From an uncultured Spirochaetales bacterium (GTDB lineage: Bacteria > UBP6 > UBA1177), in the NCBI GenBank assembly GCA_902780365.1, contig CACZFE010000003.1:1-39325 (forward strand): 39,325 bases of DNA, in the 5' to 3' direction. The notes under the pieces were generated by a model. It made no database searches and was not told where the DNA came from. It was given only the letters and a program-made list of their open reading frames with translations. The translations under genes were made by a program, and so were the position numbers. Shown here one piece after another: positions 16,632 through 24,503 of the stretch. Within the stretch, counting starts at the first letter, position 1. Each line of letters starts with the position of its first letter.

Positions 16632-19600
16632 GCAGCAAAACAGTTGAATTCCTGGTGGAAAGCGGTGAAATTGCCAAAGAAAATCTGAAAACAGTGACAG
16701 ATGAGATGCCGGGACGGTATGAAACCGTCGAAGAGCTTGCACGCGGCGGTTCGGGCAGGATACTTGTCGTTTTCGACAGGCATGTCGGCAGAAAAATCGC
16801 AATGAAGGAACTTCTTTCAGACCTCAACAAAACTTCGGCAAAATCTGATGATCCGCAGGAAACTGCGATAAGGAACCGCTTTCTGCGTGAGGCAAGAGTT
16901 ACAGGCGGACTGGAGCATCCGGCAATCGTTCCGGTTTACGAGATAGGCTGTCATGCCGACGGTTCTTTTTACTACACGATGCGCCTTGTCAAAGGAAAGA
17001 CCTTGCTCAGCGCGATAAAAAAATGCCACAGTGTGTTCGACAGGCTTGCCCTGCTTCCCCATTTCTACCACGTATGCAACGCTGTTGCATATGCCCACAG
17101 CAAAGGGGTCATAAACCGCGATCTCAAGCCTTCCAACGTTATGATAGGTGAATTCGGAGAAACGGTTGTACTTGACTGGGGCCTTGCTAAGATCAAAGAT
17201 TCCGAAGAGACGATTTTTGTGCGTCACGGAAGTGAAGAGGTCGGCAAAACGGTTATCGGCCAGGCAATAGGAACTCCTTCATATATGCCGCCGGAGCAGG
17301 CTGAGGGCAAGATCGGCGAAATAGACGAGATCTCAGACATCTATTCGCTCGGGGCGATGCTTTACCAGATCCTGACCGGCAGAACGCCATTTTCAGGCAG
17401 AACAGTCGATGAAATAATAAAAAAAGTGCTGACAGAAAAGGTGGAGAATGCTGCGAAAGTGGACAGTGATGTTCCGCCGGAACTTGCCGCGATCGCTGAA
17501 AAAGCACTTTCGAAGGATAAAAACGAGCGCTACGGCTCAGTCTCTGATTTTATCGATGATCTGTCGGCATACATGTCCGGAAGGAAAGTCGGGGTTTACC
17601 ACTATTCGCTTTTCGAGAGCATTAAATTCGCGGCATCAAGGCACAAAGCGGCTTTTATCTCCTCTCTGATTGTATTTTCGATAGTTTTGTTCGCCGCTTT
17701 CCAGATTACGCTGGCTCTCAACAGGGCAACTATCGCAAAACATGAAGCAGAGCACGGAAAAGTGACGGCAAACTACCGGACTGCCCAGGCTTTCAGCGAA
17801 AAATCAGACAGGCTTGACAGTGAGAAAAGTTATATAGCATCCAGGATCTATGCGGCTGCCGCGATGTATTACAACCCTTTAAACAAAAAGAGTCCTGAGT
17901 ACAGCGCCGACTTTGCAGCATCCTCAGGCGATTCGGAAGAGATTCTTTCAAAGGCGGCTTCAAAGTTCTACATAAGAAATTTCCACCGCGGAGCTGTCTT
18001 CGAGCGCGATGTCCGGACAGGGTGCAGAATCACTGCCGCTGTGCTTTCTCATGATGAGAACACTGTGGCTGCAGGATGCGAGAACGGCAGCGTTGTCATT
18101 TACAGTTTCCCTGAACTCTCGGAAATATATAAATTCGATTTGGAAAGCTCTGTTATGGGGATAGATTTTTCGGACGACGATAAAACTCTTTTTGTTTCAA
18201 CTGCCGGCGATGAAGATTTTATCGTCAATATTCAGGCTAAAACAGCTGAAACCTCTTTGGGAAGGACGTTTGACGGCAACAGGTCTGATTTTGACGGTAT
18301 CGCTGAAAAGTGGTATCAGAAAGAAAACGATAAAATCGTCTCGCTCTCTGTTTCTCCTGACGGAAAAATAATTCTTGCAGGAACCGAAAGCGGGAAAATA
18401 GCGGTTTTCTCAAAAGAGACAAAAGAGTTGCTGAATATCCTTTCGTTCAGAAGTTCGGCGATTTCGAATATAAATTTCCAGAAAGACGGAAATTACTTCG
18501 TGACCGCATCAAAAGAGATGAAGATCGTTGTCTGGGATGCAGCGGCGTTTGCTCCGCTTTTTGTTATAGACGGGCATGATTCAGCAATCCGCACTGTTTT
18601 CTTTGCAGGAACTGACCGCATTGTTTCGGCCGGAGAGAAAGGGCTTCTTCGTATTTGGAAAAGACACGGCAAAAAAGGAATAAAATCTTTCGATATAACT
18701 TCTTATGATATCGTGAAAGCCGCATTTATAAATGGTTTCGATGCAATTTTTGTGGTCGGCGGGAACAAAATTTCGATTGTATCAAAAAATGGAGAGATTT
18801 TGTTCGAGCACGAAGAGGATTTCAGGATTTCGGATGCCGATATTTCTGATGGCGGCCGTTATGTCGCCGTGGCGGAAGAAAGCGGCCGGGCAATAATTTA
18901 TGACAGGGAGAACGGAGGGGTTAAGGATTTTGAAGTCGGTTGCGCGATAGATTCGGTGCGCATTTCTCCGGATAAAAAATACATCGCGCTTGTCTGCGGA
19001 GAGGAAGCCCGCCTTATTTCCCTGGAAACTTCCGATATCAAAACATTCCAGTGCCTTCACAGTTCCAGATCTGGAGCTGCTTTCTCTCGTGACGGCTTGA
19101 AATTTGCCACGATATGCGGAGGAGCGGTAACTCTTCTTTCCGTCCCCGGTTTTTCGCTTTCAGGCGAGGTCAGGATCGAGGGAAGGGAGGCCGTCGGCCT
19201 TGAGTTTATGCCGGATTCGACCATTCTGGCAGGTTTCAGCAAAGGAATACTCAGCCATATCGACACTTTGGATAACTCAATTATGGATTTCAGCGGCAGA
19301 TTCGATCTGAAACATAGCATGGCAGTCTCTTCCGATGGAACTTTTGCGGCAACTCTTGCTCTGCATAACGGTGTCAGGATCTGGAATGTAAAGGAGCACA
19401 AGCTTCTACTTGCAATTTCCACTGAAAAGGATCCAGGGTGCCTGCTTTTTGCTCCTGACAAAAATGCTGTCGGCGTCTGCATCGGAGGTACTGTCAGATT
19501 TTATCCGCTTGACGCTCCGGAACTGGAACTGGCTCCGGCGGAACTGCTGCACAAAATGGAACTTGAAGCGGGAATGGAGCTCAAGGACTTCTATCTCGAG

Positions 19601-19636
19601 ACGCTCACGAGCGAAGACATCTCGCAGAGGAAGTGA
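16628..19636 (+). CDS. Transmembrane Ser/Thr protein kinase with C-terminal beta-propeller (WD40-like)
   Basis: A 1002-residue protein. Residues 30-318 are a Hanks-type kinase: Gly-rich loop ELARGGSGRILVV, catalytic Lys60 (IAMKEL), catalytic loop NRDLKPSN (Asp165, Asn170), DWG in place of DFG (Asp183), and GTPSYMPPEQ activation segment. The usual His of HRD is Asn. One transmembrane helix (about 341-363) follows, then a coiled linker and about 600 residues with repeated propeller blades (ILAGTESGKIAVFSKETKELL, FVTASKEMKIVVWDA, IVSAGEKGLLRIWK). The kinase is predicted cytoplasmic and the propeller periplasmic or sensory. Its ATG overlaps the recC stop. Confidence 0.92.
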   Translation: MSSKTVEFLVESGEIAKENLKTVTDEMPGRYETVEELARGGSGRILVVFDRHVGRKIAMKELLSDLNKTSAKSDDPQETAIRNRFLREARVTGGLEHPAIVPVYEIGCHADGSFYYTMRLVKGKTLLSAIKKCHSVFDRLALLPHFYHVCNAVAYAHSKGVINRDLKPSNVMIGEFGETVVLDWGLAKIKDSEETIFVRHGSEEVGKTVIGQAIGTPSYMPPEQAEGKIGEIDEISDIYSLGAMLYQILTGRTPFSGRTVDEIIKKVLTEKVENAAKVDSDVPPELAAIAEKALSKDKNERYGSVSDFIDDLSAYMSGRKVGVYHYSLFESIKFAASRHKAAFISSLIVFSIVLFAAFQITLALNRATIAKHEAEHGKVTANYRTAQAFSEKSDRLDSEKSYIASRIYAAAAMYYNPLNKKSPEYSADFAASSGDSEEILSKAASKFYIRNFHRGAVFERDVRTGCRITAAVLSHDENTVAAGCENGSVVIYSFPELSEIYKFDLESSVMGIDFSDDDKTLFVSTAGDEDFIVNIQAKTAETSLGRTFDGNRSDFDGIAEKWYQKENDKIVSLSVSPDGKIILAGTESGKIAVFSKETKELLNILSFRSSAISNINFQKDGNYFVTASKEMKIVVWDAAAFAPLFVIDGHDSAIRTVFFAGTDRIVSAGEKGLLRIWKRHGKKGIKSFDITSYDIVKAAFINGFDAIFVVGGNKISIVSKNGEILFEHEEDFRISDADISDGGRYVAVAEESGRAIIYDRENGGVKDFEVGCAIDSVRISPDKKYIALVCGEEARLISLETSDIKTFQCLHSSRSGAAFSRDGLKFATICGGAVTLLSVPGFSLSGEVRIEGREAVGLEFMPDSTILAGFSKGILSHIDTLDNSIMDFSGRFDLKHSMAVSSDGTFAATLALHNGVRIWNVKEHKLLLAISTEKDPGCLLFAPDKNAVGVCIGGTVRFYPLDAPELELAPAELLHKMELEAGMELKDFYLETLTSEDISQRK

Positions 19637-19660
19637 CTTTTAGGAAAAATATGCTATAAA
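19633..19660 (+). promoter_or_regulatory. Probable promoter of the TraB-family gene
   Basis: GTGACT at 19633-19638 and TATAAA at 19655-19660 are 16 nt apart, and the -10 is preceded by TG (TGC-TATAAA). The start codon is 30 nt downstream. The -35 overlaps the end of the kinase gene. Confidence 0.5.
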
Positions 19661-19690
19661 GCGGTGTTTTTTGTCATTTGAGAGGATAAA

Positions 19691-20884
19691 ATGTCAGTTG
19701 TCTCTTCAATCGAAAATCCGAAAACCAACCTTAACAAAATAACTTTTAACGACGGCAAAGTGCTCTATCTCATCGGCACGGCGCACGTTTCAGGCGATTC
19801 AGTCAATTTTGTCGAAGAGTGTATAACCGAATTCGAACCAGACACGGTCGCGGTGGAACTCGACAAAAACAGGATGGATGCCCTGAAAAACCGCAAAAAG
19901 TTCGAAGAGACCGATATTTTCGACATTTTCAGGAAGAAAAAAGTCCTCTTCTTCACAGTCCAGCTCATGATGTCGAGCTACCAGAAGAAAATTGCCGAAA
20001 AAACAGGCTCGGCGCCGGGATCGGAATTCAAAAAAGCGATAGAGCTGGCGGAAGAAAAGGAGCTGAAACTTGTCAACGCAGACCGCGATATCTCGGTTAC
20101 GCTTAAAAGAACTCTCAACTCGATGACATTTGCGGAGAAGGCGAAATTTATCACCGGAATGCTTTTCGGTGACGACAAGGATGTTGACGAGAAAGCGATC
20201 GAAGACCTCAAGAAAGGCGATATGCTGATGCAGCTCATCGGCGAGATGCAGGACGAATTCCCGTCGCTCAAACGGACGATCCTTGACGAAAGAGACCGTT
20301 ATTTAGCTGCGAATATAGCACAGAATTTAGGCGAAAAAACTGTCGCGGTCGTAGGCGCGGCGCATGTTCCCGGCATTCTGCGCAGACTTCAGGAAGAAAA
20401 ACCGGAAGAAGACAACCTTGAGGACATAAATTTCGTTCCCAAAGGCTCGAAAGTCACGAAACTCATTCCCTGGCTCATCCCGCTTGCGATCATCGGAATG
20501 TTTATCTACGGATTTTTCAAGGGAAACGCACCCGACACGCTTGAAGCCGCGATCTGGTGGGTTTTGATAAACGGCACCCTTTCGGCACTCGGCTGCACCC
20601 TTGCTTTAGGACACCCGCTCACGATTCTGGCAGGCTTTGTCGCAGCTCCGATAACGAGTCTCAATCCGACGATCGGTGCCGGGATAGTTACCGGTCTGGT
20701 ACAGCTTTACCTCGTCAGACCTAAAGTCCTCGACCTGCAGAACCTTTCTCAGGATACCACAAAACTCAAAGGGTGGTGGAAAAACAAGATATCCCGCGCC
20801 CTTCTTGTTTCGCTCTTTTCATCAATCGGCAGCGCGATAGGAACTTTCGCAGCACTGCCTTTCCTCATGAAACTGCTGATGTAG
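19691..20884 (+). CDS. TraB/PrgY (TraB/GumN-type) family membrane protein
   Basis: A 397-residue protein with the TraB/PrgY signature: LIGTAHVSGDSV near residue 27 (GTAH), VAVELDKNRMDAL at about 53, LVNADRDI at about 122, and VAVVGAAHVPGI at about 220. Three or four hydrophobic segments follow (about residues 256-380), so the catalytic-like domain is held at the membrane. Bacterial PrgY is tied to inhibition of peptide pheromone activity, and the wider TIKI/TraB family contains metalloproteases; the substrate here is unknown. ATG 19691 has a GAGAGG site (19680-19685). It is monocistronic. Confidence 0.88.
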   Translation: MSVVSSIENPKTNLNKITFNDGKVLYLIGTAHVSGDSVNFVEECITEFEPDTVAVELDKNRMDALKNRKKFEETDIFDIFRKKKVLFFTVQLMMSSYQKKIAEKTGSAPGSEFKKAIELAEEKELKLVNADRDISVTLKRTLNSMTFAEKAKFITGMLFGDDKDVDEKAIEDLKKGDMLMQLIGEMQDEFPSLKRTILDERDRYLAANIAQNLGEKTVAVVGAAHVPGILRRLQEEKPEEDNLEDINFVPKGSKVTKLIPWLIPLAIIGMFIYGFFKGNAPDTLEAAIWWVLINGTLSALGCTLALGHPLTILAGFVAAPITSLNPTIGAGIVTGLVQLYLVRPKVLDLQNLSQDTTKLKGWWKNKISRALLVSLFSSIGSAIGTFAALPFLMKLLM

Positions 20885-20890
20885 TTTTAA

Positions 20891-20906
20891 AATCACGTAA
20901 AAACAG
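20891..20906 (+). repeat. 16-mer 3' motif, copy 1
   Basis: AATCACGTAAAAACAG lies 6 nt after the TraB-family stop. Near-identical 16-mers follow the stops of two further + strand genes (22250-22265 and 24416-24431). Confidence 0.6.
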
Positions 20907-20919
20907 CCAAGAAATAAAG

Positions 20920-20985
20920 TTTGTCTGATTATAATCCGATAAACTCGCAAAAAATCGTAAGTTTGTCAGGTTATAACCCGATAAA
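20920..20985. promoter_or_regulatory. Twin 24-bp palindromes upstream of the DUF4143 ATPase
   Basis: Two near-perfect inverted repeats, 20920-20943 and 20962-20985, lie 42 bp apart (about four helical turns). Each has outer arms TTTGTC/GATAAA and a perfectly symmetric core. The core is GATTATAATC in the first (20927-20936) and GGTTATAACC in the second (20969-20978), so both halves changed together and kept the symmetry. The cores contain TATAAT and TATAAC, so they could overlap a -10 element. They look like operators for a dimeric repressor, but the binding protein is unknown. Confidence 0.6.
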
Positions 20986-21031
20986 ATTGACAAAAAATCT
21001 TTTTTTATAAAAATTGCAATGGAGGTGGAGC

Positions 21032-22240
21032 ATGATCTACAGAAAAAAATATATGGAAAAAATACTTCCTTTTGTGGACACGCCGTTCGTGAAGATTTTT
21101 ACCGGCATCAGACGTTGCGGCAAATCGACAATCATGCAGATGCTTCGCGAGGCTTTGACTGAGCGCGGGATCAAAGCTGAGCAGATTCTTTTTTACAGGC
21201 TTGATTCGCTTGAATACGAGAACATGACAAACATTGAACTCTTCAACGAAATCAAGGCTCACCTCTGCAAAAACAGAAAAACGTACATTTTTCTTGATGA
21301 AATTCAGGAAGTTGAATCGTGGGAAAAGACTGTAAACTCTCTGATGAGCGGTTTTGACACCGATATTTATGTCACTGGCTCGAATTCGAGGATGATGTCT
21401 GACGAAATCTCGACTTATCTGACGGGAAGATACATCTCTTTCCGCATTTTTCCACTTACTTTTTCTGAATATCTCGATTTTAGGGAAGCATACACCGAAA
21501 AAGGGACTTTGAAAGAGGAATTCGCCCGTTTCATGCGTTTCGGCGGCTTTCCGGCGATACATCTGCGCAATTATTCGGAGGATGAGGCTTACACGATTGT
21601 CCGCGATATTTACAATTCCACTATTTTCACCGACATTGTGAAAAGAAACGAAATCCGCAAAGTCGACCAGCTTGAAAGGGTTGTTAAATACGCTTTTGAC
21701 AACGCGGGACGGATCTTTTCTGGGATGACGCTTTCAAAATATATGAAAAAACAGAACCGAACCATGGATCCCGAAACCGTTTACAGCTATCTGGAAAAGC
21801 TTGAAAAAGCCTATATTCTGCACCGATGCCAGCGCTATGACATAAAAGGAAAAGAGTTTCTTAAAACGCAGGAAAAATTCTATTTAGCCGACACTTCGCT
21901 GCGTTATTCCGTGCTCGGGTACAATTCTGACACGGTTTCTGCTATGATGGAAAACATCATTTATATCGAGCTTTTGTCTCGCGGCTATTCCGTTTATGTC
22001 GGAAAAATGGATTCTTTTGAAATTGATTTCGTCGCCATCAGACAGAACGAGAAACTTTACATTCAGGTCTGCCGCGAAATAAACACCGCCAAAACCGAAA
22101 CCCGGGAATACGAAAACCTTCATAAAATCAAAGACAACTATCCGAAATATGTAGTAAGAATGGACGATTTCGCCGACGGAAACAGCGAAGGAATCCGCAC
22201 AATGCACATTTCAGATTTTCTCCTGAGCAGTGAGTATTAA
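21032..22240 (+). CDS. AAA ATPase with C-terminal DUF4143 domain
   Basis: A 402-residue ATPase of the AAA_14/DUF4143 family. Walker A is GIRRCGKST (residues 25-33), Walker B is YIFLDEIQ (85-92), and sensor-like YVTGSNSRMM follows near 115. The C-terminal DUF4143 half (about 190-360) has the usual YLEKLEKAYILHRCQRYDIKGKE and a weak nuclease-like fold end (FEIDFVAI). The family is widespread and its function is unclear. ATG 21032 is chosen for its GGAGG (21021-21025); the frame opens at a TTG 6 codons earlier that lacks a site. It is preceded by twin palindromes. Confidence 0.93.
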   Translation: MIYRKKYMEKILPFVDTPFVKIFTGIRRCGKSTIMQMLREALTERGIKAEQILFYRLDSLEYENMTNIELFNEIKAHLCKNRKTYIFLDEIQEVESWEKTVNSLMSGFDTDIYVTGSNSRMMSDEISTYLTGRYISFRIFPLTFSEYLDFREAYTEKGTLKEEFARFMRFGGFPAIHLRNYSEDEAYTIVRDIYNSTIFTDIVKRNEIRKVDQLERVVKYAFDNAGRIFSGMTLSKYMKKQNRTMDPETVYSYLEKLEKAYILHRCQRYDIKGKEFLKTQEKFYLADTSLRYSVLGYNSDTVSAMMENIIYIELLSRGYSVYVGKMDSFEIDFVAIRQNEKLYIQVCREINTAKTETREYENLHKIKDNYPKYVVRMDDFADGNSEGIRTMHISDFLLSSEY

Positions 22241-22249
22241 ACTCGCCGG

Positions 22250-22265
22250 AATCACGAAAAAGCAG
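22250..22265 (+). repeat. 16-mer 3' motif, copy 2
   Basis: AATCACGAAAAAGCAG lies 9 nt after the DUF4143 ATPase stop, in the narrow gap between convergent genes. Confidence 0.6.
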
Positions 22266-22275
22266 GTTCAGATGC

Positions 22276-23361
22276 TTAATCCGGAACACACTCTTTGCCG
22301 TTCCAGAGCAAATCGTCTTTACAGTCGCAACGATATTTTGTCTCGCTTTCAGGGTAACAATCATTATCATATGCGTCAGGAATATCCCTGCACGGTTCGG
22401 AATTACACGGATCGTAGACACATTTTCCCTCAAACCAGAAATATCCGTCAAGACATCTTGTGCAGCGGAGACTTTTGATATCATCGGCATGTTCACTTCC
22501 GCAGACACTGTCTATCCCGCCATTGCTGAAATTTACCGCCAAAACACATAAAGCATCATCAGTACGTACAAATGAGTTTGACCATAATTCTTCTTTGTCG
22601 CCGAATTTGCTGTATTCGACTGTCTCGTTTTCTTCGCATGATTCACAGTTTTCAAGGTGACAGTCAAAATACTCACAGATAAATTCACAATCTCCGCCAG
22701 GCTGAGTGTTAGGACAGTTCTGGATCAAAGTCCTCAATTGATCAATATAAGGAGATTCCCAGTCGGACGATCCTCCTTCTGACAATTCCCAACACTTTTT
22801 TTGTTGCCAGTTGTCTGACATTTTTGACGACCACACAAGCCAAGTGGCAGAATCTTTGCATGGAGTGGCGCTTTCAGGGCTGCATTCAGGAAGTTCGGCA
22901 CATTTTTCGCCGTCAAAACTGTATCCGTTTTCGCAAATGCAGAGGAATTGTTCTTTTGATTCAGAAATACACTCTTTCAAATTGGTATCTCCGCATGGGT
23001 TCGGATCACACGGGGAAACACACTTCAGCTCTGTCTCATTCCAAAAATAGCCTTTTTCACATCCGCATTCGTATTCATCGTAGCTCAGCGAAGTGCACTC
23101 GCCTGTTGAATGAGCTATTTTGCACGATTTGCTGTCGCACGGATTTACGCATGCATCCCTTGTGTCCCAGTTCCAGAAATAATTTTCCTCGCATTTGCAG
23201 TAAGCATTAAAGAAACCCGGATTGCAAACTCCGGTAGAATGACTTACAGTCTCACATTGTTTAAGTTCGCAATCTGTTTTCCAGTCCCAATCATCAAAGA
23301 GTTTGCACGCTGGAAGTGAAAAAATCAAAAACAGTGCAAAAAGCAGAAATAGTTTTTTCAT
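22276..23361 (-). CDS. Secreted lipoprotein with EGF-like repeats and a DUF1566/Lcl-type domain
   Basis: A 361-residue predicted lipoprotein. The signal peptide is residues 1-18 with lipobox LPAC and lipidated Cys19. Cys-rich EGF-like modules follow (about 30-155, units with PCDxxxC and CxCxxGYxW), then a DUF1566/Lcl-like region (about 170-295: WSSKMSDNW, LRTLIQNCPNTQPGG, LWSNSF, SLRCTR), and a last EGF-like unit to the C-terminus (DDLLWNGKECVPD). It shares the LRTLIQNCP core with the lipoproteins at 32365 and 38845. Probably displayed on the cell surface; ligand unknown. Start ATG 23361 has GGAGG just upstream. It runs divergently from fic and convergently with the ATPase gene. Confidence 0.88.
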   Translation of the reverse strand: MKKLFLLFALFLIFSLPACKLFDDWDWKTDCELKQCETVSHSTGVCNPGFFNAYCKCEENYFWNWDTRDACVNPCDSKSCKIAHSTGECTSLSYDEYECGCEKGYFWNETELKCVSPCDPNPCGDTNLKECISESKEQFLCICENGYSFDGEKCAELPECSPESATPCKDSATWLVWSSKMSDNWQQKKCWELSEGGSSDWESPYIDQLRTLIQNCPNTQPGGDCEFICEYFDCHLENCESCEENETVEYSKFGDKEELWSNSFVRTDDALCVLAVNFSNGGIDSVCGSEHADDIKSLRCTRCLDGYFWFEGKCVYDPCNSEPCRDIPDAYDNDCYPESETKYRCDCKDDLLWNGKECVPD

Positions 23362-23391
23362 TTTGCGGCCTCCGCATCAAAAAAACAAGTA

Positions 23392-23419
23392 ATTTTAAGG
23401 AAAATCAAGAAAAAGGCAA
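23392..23419 (-). promoter_or_regulatory. Probable promoter of the EGF-like lipoprotein gene
   Basis: On the minus strand TTGCCT (23419-23414) and TAAAAT (23397-23392) are 16 nt apart, 30 nt upstream of the start codon. Confidence 0.5.
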
Positions 23420-23447
23420 GTTAAAGGGTGCAATGTCTGTTTTTTTC

Positions 23448-23463
23448 TTGCCGTTATCGGCAA
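23448..23463. promoter_or_regulatory. Palindrome between divergent lipoprotein and fic promoters
   Basis: TTGCCG-TTAT-CGGCAA is a perfect 6-bp dyad with no T tract on either strand's 3' side, so it is more operator than terminator. A further half site TTGCCG occurs at 23499-23504, just after the fic -10. Fic carries an N-terminal helix-turn-helix, so autoregulation is possible but unproven. Confidence 0.4.
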
Positions 23464-23467
23464 AAAA

Positions 23468-23496
23468 TTGCGTTTTTAAGGTAAATTTTGTAAAAT
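23468..23496 (+). promoter_or_regulatory. Probable promoter of fic
   Basis: TTGCGT (23468-23473) and TAAAAT (23491-23496) are 17 nt apart, 36 nt before the start codon. Confidence 0.5.
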
Positions 23497-23532
23497 TCTT
23501 GCCGATAGATTGTTTGGTTTTAAGAGGTGTTT

Positions 23533-24414
23533 ATGGAATATTTGTCTGTGGCTCAGTTCGCCGAAAAGTCCGGTTTAAGCGAAAGGACAGTCCGCAACTA
23601 CTGCGCGACCGGAAAGATGGAAGGTGCTTTTCTTGTCGGAAAAACGTGGAATATTCCCTCAGATGCGGTCCTGCCAAAGCGCATGAAAACAAAAATGACT
23701 CCGCTTTTGACCACACTACGTGAGCAGAAAGAATCCAAACTCAAAGGGGGAATTTACCACAGGACGCAGGTCGAACTGACATACAGCTCGAACCACATCG
23801 AAGGGAGCAGACTCACGAAAGATCAGACGCGGTTTATATTTGAGACCAACAAGCTCGGTTTCGCGTCAAAAAACACAAATGTCGATGATATTATTGAAAC
23901 CGTCAATCATTTCAGGTGTATAGACTTTGTTATCGACCACGCTCAAGAAAAAATCACAGAATCTCACATAAAGCAGCTTCACTCGATTTTGAAGGAATCG
24001 ACTTCGGATAGCCGCAAATCATGGTTTGCGGTCGGCGCATACAAACATTTTCCGAACGAAATCGGATTCGAGGAAACAACATTGCCTGAGGATGTCCACA
24101 GCCGTGTGAAAACGCTTCTTGCCGCTTACAACGCGCTGAAAGAGGTGAAATTTGACGATATTCTCGATTTTCATGTGCAGTTCGAGCGGATCCATCCGTT
24201 CCAGGACGGAAACGGCAGAGTAGGCAGACTTCTCATGTTCTGGCAGTGCCTGAAATCGGGAATAGTCCCGTTCATAATCACAGAAAATCTGCGTCTTTAT
24301 TATTACCGCGGGATCCAGAACTGGGGAAAACACAACGCATTCCTGCGCGACACCTGCCTTTCGGCGCAGGATGACTACAAAGCACTGCTCGATTATTTCA
24401 GGATCAAATATTGA
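23533..24414 (+). CDS. Fic family protein with N-terminal helix-turn-helix
   Basis: A 293-residue Fic enzyme. The catalytic motif HPFQDGNGRVGR (residues 221-232) fits the active consensus, with the His base and the DGNGR phosphate-binding loop, so AMPylation or a related nucleotide transfer is expected. The inhibitory helix motif S-xxx-EG is at 86-91 (SNHIEG), N-terminal to the core, which makes it a class II, self-inhibited Fic. Residues 1-45 resemble a MerR/excisionase-type helix-turn-helix (SVAQFAEKSGLSERTVRNY), so it may bind DNA. No antitoxin gene is adjacent, in keeping with internal inhibition. ATG 23533 has GAGG at 23524-23527. Confidence 0.93.
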   Translation: MEYLSVAQFAEKSGLSERTVRNYCATGKMEGAFLVGKTWNIPSDAVLPKRMKTKMTPLLTTLREQKESKLKGGIYHRTQVELTYSSNHIEGSRLTKDQTRFIFETNKLGFASKNTNVDDIIETVNHFRCIDFVIDHAQEKITESHIKQLHSILKESTSDSRKSWFAVGAYKHFPNEIGFEETTLPEDVHSRVKTLLAAYNALKEVKFDDILDFHVQFERIHPFQDGNGRVGRLLMFWQCLKSGIVPFIITENLRLYYYRGIQNWGKHNAFLRDTCLSAQDDYKALLDYFRIKY

Positions 24415-24415
24415 A

Positions 24416-24431
24416 AATCACGAAAAAACAG
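24416..24431 (+). repeat. 16-mer 3' motif, copy 3
   Basis: AATCACGAAAAAACAG begins 1 nt after the fic stop and overlaps the left arm of the following terminator-like hairpin. Confidence 0.6.
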
Positions 24432-24449
24432 CTTGCGGCCTGTTTTCTT
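24425..24449 (+). terminator. Probable terminator of fic
   Basis: AAAACAG (24425-24431) pairs with CTGTTTT (24440-24446) around an 8-nt loop, and the right arm ends in T4 followed by CTT. It is a short stem with a modest tail. Confidence 0.5.
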
Positions 24450-24476
24450 GCAAGGTTTTTCTAAATTCATTAGATT
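24448..24476 (+). promoter_or_regulatory. Possible promoter of the WYL regulator
   Basis: TTGCAA (24448-24453) and TAGATT (24471-24476) are 17 nt apart, 27 nt before the start codon. The -10 matches consensus at four of six positions. Confidence 0.35.
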
Positions 24477-24503
24477 ATATTATTGTTTTTTTTGGAGAGT
24501 AAA

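Noticed and set aside
23448..23463. Hairpin TTGCCG/CGGCAA as a terminator
   Set aside because: It lies between divergent promoters and no T tract follows on the transcribed strand, so it is treated as a possible operator.
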